Part shown: positions 15,942 to 21,653 of the stretch, piece by piece | How the letters are laid out: every line of letters begins with the position of its first letter | Position numbering within the stretch: the first letter of the stretch is position 1 | Assembly: GCA_027487815.1 (NCBI GenBank) | Contig: JAIYCW010000072.1 | Coordinates: forward strand, 186,001 to 250,000 | DNA: 64,000 nucleotides | DNA from: Burkholderiales bacterium | GTDB lineage: Bacteria; Pseudomonadota; Gammaproteobacteria; Burkholderiales; Burkholderiaceae_E | Reading direction: 5' to 3' | The notes under the pieces: generated by a model | What the model saw: only the letters and a program-made list of their open reading frames with translations | The model's database searches: none | What the model was told of the DNA's origin: nothing | Made by a program: the position numbers and the translations under genes

Positions 15942-15977
15942 GCCCGCTTAACCTCGAAGGGGCGGCAGGTGGTGGTG
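15937..15977 (+). repeat. Right 41-bp direct repeat (3' end of thioesterase gene)
   Basis: Identical to 12127-12167. On the minus strand it encodes the C-terminal 13 residues of the thioesterase (TTTCRPFEVKRA plus stop). On the plus strand it supplies the TAA that ends the flotillin gene. The bases on either side differ between the two copies (G/A before, C/G after), which sets the repeat at 41 bp. Confidence 0.95.
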
Positions 15978-16411
15978 GCGATGCACACGAGCGTGACTAG
16001 TCCGCCCTGAACTGCGTAAACCTCGGCGCGGGACACTGCATGGCTCTTGCCCACATGGGAGGCTTGGCCGATTGCGATGAGGCGCTCGCCTTTGGCAGGT
16101 GCCACGTTGTGCACCTCAAATCCGATAGTGGACGCCGCCCAGCCTTCAGCAAGCGTACAGGTGGCTGCGCTCACGCCTGCATAGTCGGCCAACACACCCA
16201 CAATCCCGCCCTGCAAGATACGACCATCGAAACTGAGCTCGACGCGAATGGGGAGCTCGATGCGTGAGCGACCTTCAGGTGAAAATCCCTGAACCTCCAG
16301 CCCAAGCCACTTGGAGGCTGGCATGGAGTGGATGCCAGCCTTCAAATCGGCACGGAAATCAGGATCAAACAGGGGTAGATCCACAAGCTTTTGAACGGGC
16401 AATGAGGGCAT
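15938..16411 (-). CDS. PaaI-family hotdog thioesterase
   Basis: A 157-residue hotdog-fold acyl-CoA thioesterase. Key family features are DGRILQGGIVGVLADYAGVSAA (the helix with the catalytic Asp region) and a C-terminal strand-rich half with HVGKSHAVSRAEVY. The ATG at 16411 has AGGAA upstream; a TTG at 16441 is less likely. The gene is divergent from a TetR regulator across a 75-bp gap holding a near-perfect operator, so TetR probably represses both sides. It likely hydrolyses a CoA ester to release a carboxylic acid. Confidence 0.85.
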   Translation of the reverse strand: MPSLPVQKLVDLPLFDPDFRADLKAGIHSMPASKWLGLEVQGFSPEGRSRIELPIRVELSFDGRILQGGIVGVLADYAGVSAATCTLAEGWAASTIGFEVHNVAPAKGERLIAIGQASHVGKSHAVSRAEVYAVQGGLVTLVCIATTTCRPFEVKRA

Positions 16412-16459
16412 GGGTTCCTGCCTGGAGTCAATGATTGGCAAATCAGGGAGCTTGTTTAT

Positions 16460-16475
16460 TATAGACCAGTCTATA
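16460..16475. promoter_or_regulatory. TetR operator between thioesterase and TetR genes
   Basis: TATAGACCAGTCTATA has perfect 7-bp arms (TATAGAC/GTCTATA) around CA. It sits 12 bp before the TetR start and 49 bp from the divergent thioesterase start. The core resembles operators of LmrA/YxaF-type TetR proteins as I remember them, and the adjacent TetR protein has the same helix-turn-helix type. Confidence 0.75.
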
Positions 16476-16486
16476 TACTATTGACT

Positions 16487-17050
16487 ATGCCCAGACCACC
16501 TAGCGATGCTCGCGAGAAAATCGTTGATGCCACGATTCGGCTTTTGCGCAGAGGTGGCTTGAGCGCTTCAGGGATCAATGATGTGTTGGCACTCTCCGGC
16601 GCTCCGAAGGGCTCGCTTTATTACTACTTTCCGGGTGGCAAGCAGCAAATGGTGTCTGCCGCCCTGGCACTTTATCAAGAGCGAATCGCAGATCAGTTTT
16701 CGGCAGCGATGGGTGGCGCTGGGCGGCTGCAAAACCGCGTCGCCCGGATGTGTCTTGGTATCGAGCAAAAAATGCAAGCCACCCAGTTTCGCGAAAGTTG
16801 TGCGGTCGGCGCTGTATTGCTGGATCTGGATGAGGCCGATGAAGCTTTGCGTGAACAATGTGAGTCAATTCTGGAGGGTTGGGCGCAAGTGCTCAAAAGT
16901 CATTTGCCCGAGGTGGCTGCGGCGAAGCGGCCGCTTGCAGCCAGGCAGCTCATCAGCATGATTGAGGGGGCGCAGATTATGGCGCGGGTGACTCGTGATC
17001 CTCGGCCTCTGCGCGATATCGCACCAAGTTTTGCTCGGGTATTTGGATAA
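16487..17050 (+). CDS. TetR/AcrR regulator (LmrA/YxaF-like)
   Basis: A 187-residue regulator. The N-terminal helix-turn-helix (about residues 10-55) includes GINDVLALSGAPKGSLYYYFPGGKQQMV, whose GAPKGSLYYYFPGGK is typical of the LmrA/YxaF subgroup. The ligand domain has CAVGAVLLDLDEADEALREQC. The ATG at 16487 is preferred to the TTG at 16481. An operator lies just upstream, and a mandelate racemase-like gene begins 16 bp after the stop. The group of thioesterase, TetR and racemase-like gene probably forms one regulon. The inducer is unknown. Confidence 0.88.
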   Translation: MPRPPSDAREKIVDATIRLLRRGGLSASGINDVLALSGAPKGSLYYYFPGGKQQMVSAALALYQERIADQFSAAMGGAGRLQNRVARMCLGIEQKMQATQFRESCAVGAVLLDLDEADEALREQCESILEGWAQVLKSHLPEVAAAKRPLAARQLISMIEGAQIMARVTRDPRPLRDIAPSFARVFG

Positions 17051-17066
17051 ATCAGGAGGCGAATTC

Positions 17067-18149
17067 ATGGATTCATTGATCATTCGGCAGCTGCAAGCCA
17101 CCCCGGTGCTGGTGCCTATGGCCTATCCGGTGCATACGGCTAGCGGCTCGATCACTCAGGCCCCGCTGCTGCTCGTGGATATCCTCACCGAGCAAGGCGT
17201 GCAGGGGCATGCGTATATCTTCACCTACACACCGCTTTCATTAAAGGCCACGTCACAACTGCTGCATGAGCTTGCACCATTGCTCAAAGGCCAGGCTTGT
17301 GCTCCGCATGCATTGGCCACCATGCTGGAGGCCCGATTCCGTTTGCTTGGAAACACTGGCCTGGTTGCGATGGCTCTGGCAGCCATTGATATGGCCGCAT
17401 GGGACACCTGCGCACGGGCTTCGGGACTCTCCTTGGTACGTATGCTTGGCGGTGCTGAGCGTCCGGTGCCAAGTTACTTCAGTCAGGGCCTGGATGGGGT
17501 CGAGCGGGGTGTGAAGCTCGCGGGCGAATGCATTGAGCGCGGATTCAAGCTAATGAAAATCAAGGCGGGCTATCCTACGCTTGAAGAAGACCTTCGAGTC
17601 ATCAAGGCGGTGCAAGGAGCTCTTGGCAAGCAAGCCGAGCTTGCGGTGGACTACAACCAGAGCCTGAGCGTCCCGGAAGCACTCCGCAGAGCCCGCGCCT
17701 TGGATGATTTGGGGCTGGCCTGGATCGAGGAGCCTACCAGGCAGGATGATTATGCTGGCCATGCGCGGATCGCGCAGCAGACCCATACGCCAATCATGAT
17801 CGGCGAGAACTGGTTCGGTACCAATGAGATGGCGAAGGCGTTGCATGCAGATGCAAGCGACCTGGTGATGCCTGATGTGATGAAGATTGGTGGGGTGAGC
17901 GGTTGGATGCGGGCAGCTGCGCTGGCCGATGCCGCTCGGGTGCCCATGGCCTCCCACCTGTTTCATGAGATCACTGCACATCTCATGTGTGTTACGCCAA
18001 CTGCGCATCGCCTGGAATATCTGGACCTAGCCGCGCCGATTCTCCAGCAGCCTTCTCAGGTCGTTGATGGTTGCATCACACCGAACAGCTCTCCAGGCAG
18101 TGGCCTGCTTTGGGATGAGCAAGCCGTGGCGCGGTATCGGGTGAGCTAG
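17067..18149 (+). CDS. Mandelate racemase-like enolase superfamily enzyme
   Basis: A 360-residue enolase-superfamily enzyme with AGGAGG before the ATG at 17067. By residue number it carries the whole mandelate racemase active site: K164 and K166 (KIK), metal ligands D195, E221 and E247, the D270/H297 dyad, E317, plus S139, N197, F52 and Y54. The mobile loop reads YPVHTASGS, close to YPVHTAVGT of the Pseudomonas putida enzyme as I recall it. So 1,1-proton transfer on mandelate or a similar 2-hydroxy acid is well supported, although related acid-sugar enzymes share the scaffold. No mandelate dehydrogenase or benzoylformate decarboxylase is in the window. Confidence 0.85.
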   Translation: MDSLIIRQLQATPVLVPMAYPVHTASGSITQAPLLLVDILTEQGVQGHAYIFTYTPLSLKATSQLLHELAPLLKGQACAPHALATMLEARFRLLGNTGLVAMALAAIDMAAWDTCARASGLSLVRMLGGAERPVPSYFSQGLDGVERGVKLAGECIERGFKLMKIKAGYPTLEEDLRVIKAVQGALGKQAELAVDYNQSLSVPEALRRARALDDLGLAWIEEPTRQDDYAGHARIAQQTHTPIMIGENWFGTNEMAKALHADASDLVMPDVMKIGGVSGWMRAAALADAARVPMASHLFHEITAHLMCVTPTAHRLEYLDLAAPILQQPSQVVDGCITPNSSPGSGLLWDEQAVARYRVS

Positions 18150-18228
18150 TCTCTCACCGGCAGGGAACCACTTCGTCGCACTGGCTGGTAAAAGCCCGGG
18201 CGCCTCTAGCATCATCTTTTAAATTGCA

Positions 18229-18243
18229 CACAATTTAATTGTG
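18229..18243. promoter_or_regulatory. OhrR operator upstream of ohrR
   Basis: CACAATTTAATTGTG is a perfect palindrome around a central T. It closely matches the TACAATT-AATTGTA element bound by OhrR in other bacteria. It lies 16 bp before the ohrR ATG and overlaps an upstream in-frame TTG (18239), which argues against that codon being the start. Confidence 0.75.
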
Positions 18244-18259
18244 CGATATATTGAAGGAG

Positions 18260-18736
18260 ATGAACAAGACCTACCTAACAAGCGATAAAGCCTTGCAGCT
18301 GGATCATCAGCTGTGTTTCGCCTTGTATTCCGCCTCTCTGGCTATGACCAAAGCCTATAAGCCCTTGCTTGAGCCGCTGGGCCTGACGTATTCGCAATAC
18401 CTGGTAATGCTTGTTTTGTGGGAGCGCGATGACATTTTGGTGTCGCAGCTTGGCGAGCGTCTGAGCCTGGATTCCGGAACCTTGACGCCCCTGCTCAAGC
18501 GCCTTGAGGCTATGGGTTTTCTTACCCGCGAACGCGATCCACAAGATGAGCGTTGCGTACGCATTTGCCTGAGCGCGCAGGGCAGCAAGCTCAAGGCGCA
18601 GGCCAAGCGCATTCCGGCCTGTGTGCTAGAAGCAACCCATTGCAGTTTGGGCGAAGTGGGCTTGCTAATTAAACAAGTGCGCTCGCTGACGCGAACCTTG
18701 GAAGCTTCCAACGATGCTCGGGCTCTTGTGGCCTAA
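18260..18736 (+). CDS. ohrR: Organic-peroxide sensing MarR-type repressor OhrR
   Basis: A 158-residue MarR-family repressor. The reactive cysteine is C19 in LDHQLCFALYSAS, the OhrR signature. The winged helix covers LVSQLGERLSLDSGTLTPLLKRLEAMGFL. Further cysteines at 99, 103, 121 and 128 fit the two-cysteine class, where peroxide forms a disulphide with a C-terminal cysteine. ohr lies 35 bp downstream and an OhrR-type operator upstream. Oxidation by organic hydroperoxides should release repression of both genes. GGAG directly abuts the ATG at 18260, an unusually short spacing, so the true start may be slightly different. Confidence 0.9.
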   Translation: MNKTYLTSDKALQLDHQLCFALYSASLAMTKAYKPLLEPLGLTYSQYLVMLVLWERDDILVSQLGERLSLDSGTLTPLLKRLEAMGFLTRERDPQDERCVRICLSAQGSKLKAQAKRIPACVLEATHCSLGEVGLLIKQVRSLTRTLEASNDARALVA

Positions 18737-18771
18737 GCGAATTTTTCACTCATCATCATCAAAGGATCAAC

Positions 18772-19203
18772 ATGCCTACCACTCTCGACAAAGTCATCTA
18801 TACCGCCCATGCCCATACCACCGGAGGCCGTGAGGGTCGGTCGGTGTCCGATGATGGCTTTCTGGATGTGAAGCTCTCCCCGCCTCGTGCGATGGGCGGC
18901 GCTGGCAATGCCACCAATCCTGAGCAGCTTTTTGCTGCTGGTTACTCAGCGTGTTTTATGGGTGCAATGAAGCATGTTGCCGGCATGAAAAAAATCGTGG
19001 TGCCAGCCGAAGCCAGCGTTGATGCAAGTGTGGACATTGGCCCGATTCCACAAGGCTTTGGCATTGCTGTGAAGATGGTTGTAAATCTTCCGGGGATGGA
19101 CCGCGCTGCGGCACAAGACCTGATCAACACGGCTCATCAGGTGTGCCCCTACTCCAATGCCACGCGCGGCAATATCGTTGTGGATCTGAGCTTGGGTGCT
19201 TGA
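18772..19203 (+). CDS. ohr: Organic hydroperoxide resistance peroxidase Ohr
   Basis: A 143-residue OsmC/Ohr protein. It reduces organic and fatty-acid hydroperoxides with a cysteine pair, C61 in GYSACF and C125 in HQVCPYSNATRGN; R20 and the conserved glutamate in NPEQLFAAGY complete the active site. It is a cytoplasmic dimer using lipoylated proteins as reductant in studied members. The length is standard. It follows ohrR at 35 bp and ends before a strong hairpin. Confidence 0.95.
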   Translation: MPTTLDKVIYTAHAHTTGGREGRSVSDDGFLDVKLSPPRAMGGAGNATNPEQLFAAGYSACFMGAMKHVAGMKKIVVPAEASVDASVDIGPIPQGFGIAVKMVVNLPGMDRAAAQDLINTAHQVCPYSNATRGNIVVDLSLGA

Positions 19204-19213
19204 AGCTTACTTG

Positions 19214-19242
19214 GGCTCGCTGCGGCAAATTAGCAGCGAGCC
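19214..19242. terminator. Hairpin between convergent ohr and PQQ-dehydrogenase genes
   Basis: GGCTCGCTGC (19214-19223) and GCAGCGAGCC (19233-19242) form a perfect 10-bp stem with a 9-nt loop, 10 bp after the ohr stop and 6 bp from the stop of the convergent gene. There is no T run. It probably ends or stabilises transcripts from both sides. Confidence 0.6.
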
Positions 19243-19248
19243 GAGAGC

Positions 19249-20409
19249 TCAGGCTGGCTCGATACGCAGTAACTTGCCATCCGGCGCGTCAGTCAACACA
19301 TACAAGATTCCATCGGGGCCTTGCCGCACATCGCGTATACGCTCCCCAAGACTGCTAAGAAGACGCTCTTCGCGAATGACCCGGGGACCGTCAAGATCAA
19401 GCCTGACCAGCTGGCGGAATTTTAGCGAGCCTACGAGGAGCGAGCCTTTCCAGCCGGTGTAGCGCTCACTCGTTACAAAGGCCATGCCGCTAGGCGCGAT
19501 GGAGGGATCCCAGTAATACAGCGGTTGCTCAAGTCCTGGCTTGCTGGTGCCCTCGCCAATCTTGGCGCCGCCATAATCCACCCCCCAGGTAATCACGGGC
19601 CAGCCATAGTTTTTGCCTGCTTGTGGAATGTTGAGCTCATCGCCGCCCTGGGCCCCGTGCTCATGCGTCCACAGGGCGCCGGTTGCGGGGTGCAGTGCCG
19701 CGCCTTGAATATTGCGGTGGCCAATGGACCAGATTTCAGGCAAGGCTCCGGCAGTGTTTGCAAATGGATTGTCCGTGGGCACAGAGCCATCTGTGCGGAT
19801 TCTTATCACCTTGCCAAAATGGCTGGTGAGGTCTTGCGCACGGTCTTTTTGCGAATATCGATCGCCGAGTCCGGCGTAAAGCAAGCCATCGCGGGTCAAG
19901 GCGAGTCGGCAGCCAAAGTGATATCCACCGCCCGGATCCTGGCGTTGCCCAAAGATCACTTGATGATTGCGCAAGGTTGAGCCTTGAAGCTCGGCGCGTA
20001 CGATTGCTGTGCGGGCACCACGGGCGGTAGGTTGAGCAAGGGCCAGGTACACCAGGTTATCGCGCCCGAAGTCAGGCGACACAGCAATATCGAGCAGGCC
20101 GCCTTGGCCCACGGAGTAAACATCTGGCACTCCTTTGACTTGCTCGACACGTTTGGCATCCGCGCTTAACAAGCGCATCGTCCCAGCCCGCTCGGTCACC
20201 AGCATTCGGCCATCGGGCATGAAGCTCAGCGCCCAGGGATGTTCGAGCCCTCGCGCTAGCTCGGTGGTGCGCACGGGGCGCAGGGGTGGCACTGGTTTTG
20301 ATGCTGTTTGCGCACTCAATGCGGCAGGCAAAGCAAGGCTGGCCCCCAATGCTCCCGCTAGTTGGAGAGTCTCGCGTCGTGACCGTATGGCGTTAAAAGA
20401 GTTTGGCAT
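19249..20409 (-). CDS. PQQ-dependent sugar dehydrogenase-like protein
   Basis: A 386-residue exported beta-propeller of the glucose/sorbosone dehydrogenase family. A twin-arginine-like signal (RSRRETLQLAGALGASLALP) leads into the propeller: ELARGLEHPWALSFMPDGRMLVTERAGT, YAGLGDRYSQKDRAQ, WSIGHRNIQGAALHPATG and WTHEHGAQGGDELN, the last carrying the typical catalytic and PQQ/calcium region. Family members oxidise aldose sugars in the periplasm using PQQ; many relatives have unknown substrates. No PQQ synthesis genes are in the window. Confidence 0.87.
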   Translation of the reverse strand: MPNSFNAIRSRRETLQLAGALGASLALPAALSAQTASKPVPPLRPVRTTELARGLEHPWALSFMPDGRMLVTERAGTMRLLSADAKRVEQVKGVPDVYSVGQGGLLDIAVSPDFGRDNLVYLALAQPTARGARTAIVRAELQGSTLRNHQVIFGQRQDPGGGYHFGCRLALTRDGLLYAGLGDRYSQKDRAQDLTSHFGKVIRIRTDGSVPTDNPFANTAGALPEIWSIGHRNIQGAALHPATGALWTHEHGAQGGDELNIPQAGKNYGWPVITWGVDYGGAKIGEGTSKPGLEQPLYYWDPSIAPSGMAFVTSERYTGWKGSLLVGSLKFRQLVRLDLDGPRVIREERLLSSLGERIRDVRQGPDGILYVLTDAPDGKLLRIEPA

Positions 20410-20448
20410 CGGAGAATCTTTCTGCGCGCGAGCGCTTTAGGTGTAACG

Positions 20449-21498
20449 CTATTTGCCCAGCGCCTTGAGTCGGCTGGCAAGCTCCGGGCCTTGCAGGCTG
20501 GCGAGATAGCGCATGCGGGCTTGATCCATGGCTGACTCGGGCAGAGCGGCCATCTCACGCAAGCTGGCTTTCATTGTTTGAATCACCTGGGGTTCTGTGG
20601 CGAGCGCTGCATCAATATGTTCCTGGACGCGAGCGTCGAGGTTTGCCGGACTGACGACTTCAGTAAGAAATCCAATTCGCAACATCTCGTCTGCGTGAAT
20701 GGTCATGGCACTTAGAAATAGCTTGCTCGCGGCAGCATAGCCGAGCCGGTGAAGGTAGCGACGCATTCCATGCGGGTAGTAATGCAATCCGATGCGAGCT
20801 GCCGGCATAAACATTCGGGCATGGGCTGGCCCCAGACGAATATCGCAACATAGCGCCAGGTCAGTCGCGCCGCCATAAACACTGCCTTGCATCGCGGCCA
20901 CGGTGAGGATCGGCAAACTTTCGAGCGTATTGAGCATGCGCTCGAAGCGCTCGTCCAACTGACCAACAATGGCTTGCAGGGTGTAGCCAGAAGAAAACGT
21001 GGTGAGCCCGGTGCCACGAAAGATCAAAACACGGGGGCGTTGGTTGGTGGTGAGCACTTCGTCAAACACCGCTTGGAGCAGGTCCACATCCTGCGGATCA
21101 AGCCGGTTGTGTTGACGAGGGCGGCATAAGGTAATTGTCCAGACATCGCCTGCCCGCTCGATGATGGGAGGCTGATCAGGCGGCCAGTCGGCTTCGTTCT
21201 TCCCGGCGCTTCCCGAGTCGTTGCCCAGGCTCGATGCCTGATTTCGCGCTTCGACGAAGGCTTCGAGACTAACGCCAGCGATTCGAGCAGCTTTCGCCTC
21301 ACTTAATGACCCAGCTTGATATAAATGCAAAGCGAGCGCTAACTTAAGTGCTCCGGAATCCGGAATTTCAAGACTGTCCAGATCAACCAGCAGCGCTTGG
21401 GGATGATCACGATTCATGATCACGACCGGCTCAGTTTTGGCTTGCCGCAAGGCTGCGGAGGGATTGTTCTTTAGATCACTAACGCTTACCGATTTCAT
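20449..21498 (-). CDS. Phd/YefM-UPF0175-crotonase fusion protein
   Basis: A single 349-residue frame with three parts. Residues 1-45 (SVSDLKNNPSAALRQAKTEPVVIMN) match the Phd/YefM antitoxin DNA-binding fold. Residues about 48-80 (ALKLALALHLYQAGSLSEAK, RIAGVSLEAFVEA) match UPF0175. Residues about 105-349 are a crotonase domain (FSSGYTLQAI, SVYGGATDLALCCDIRLG). By eye, both catalytic glutamates of enoyl-CoA hydratase are replaced (Ala in MPAARIG, Lys in SKLFLS). The junction contains no usable start codon, so separate translation of the crotonase is unlikely. GGAG precedes the ATG, and three 13-bp-spaced iterons lie upstream. No toxin gene is adjacent. Autoregulation and CoA-ester sensing are inferences. 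Confidence 0.82.
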   Translation of the reverse strand: MKSVSVSDLKNNPSAALRQAKTEPVVIMNRDHPQALLVDLDSLEIPDSGALKLALALHLYQAGSLSEAKAARIAGVSLEAFVEARNQASSLGNDSGSAGKNEADWPPDQPPIIERAGDVWTITLCRPRQHNRLDPQDVDLLQAVFDEVLTTNQRPRVLIFRGTGLTTFSSGYTLQAIVGQLDERFERMLNTLESLPILTVAAMQGSVYGGATDLALCCDIRLGPAHARMFMPAARIGLHYYPHGMRRYLHRLGYAAASKLFLSAMTIHADEMLRIGFLTEVVSPANLDARVQEHIDAALATEPQVIQTMKASLREMAALPESAMDQARMRYLASLQGPELASRLKALGK

Positions 21499-21512
21499 CA
21501 CCGCTCCGGATT

Positions 21513-21546
21513 TATAGGAATAGGCTATAGGAACTATACATAGGAT
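21513..21546. repeat. Three iterons upstream of the Phd-crotonase fusion
   Basis: TATAGGAA (21513-21520), TATAGGAA (21526-21533) and CATAGGAT (21539-21546) repeat at an exact 13-bp period, 15 bp upstream of the fusion's start codon. Tandem short repeats of this kind are typical binding sites for antitoxin-type regulators such as the Phd/YefM domain encoded next to them. They lie in the promoter region shared with divergent icmF. Confidence 0.75.
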
Positions 21547-21599
21547 GTTCAAGGGCGCTTCCCTGAAAAGCCGCGCCTGCTGCTTTGGCTATATTGACC

Positions 21600-21615
21600 T
21601 TTACGTAAACGTCAA
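21600..21615. promoter_or_regulatory. LiuR-like (MerR family) site upstream of icmF
   Basis: TTTACGTAAACGTCAA, which on the other strand reads TTGACGTTTACGTAAA, matches the motif I remember for LiuR, the MerR-family regulator of branched-chain amino acid catabolism in proteobacteria. It lies 39 bp before the icmF ATG. No liuR gene is inside the window. Confidence 0.5.
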
Positions 21616-21653
21616 CTAAGGTGCGGAACGCTGCTTTTACTGTGGACCATGCC

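Larger units (their letters stand above)
12127..15977 (+). mobile_element. Putative integrated four-gene cassette between 41-bp repeats
   Basis: The unit between the two perfect 41-bp repeats is 3,810 bp and holds four same-strand genes: RHH-like, PspA/IM30-like, YqiJ-like and flotillin. Removing one repeat plus the cassette restores a neat convergent DUF3429/thioesterase junction with overlapping stop codons. Duplication of the 3' end of a gene while leaving it intact is typical of site-specific integration. A 41-bp duplication is much longer than most transposon target duplications. No integrase, transposase or terminal inverted repeat is inside, so the mechanism is unknown; homologous exchange is an alternative. 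Confidence 0.55.
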
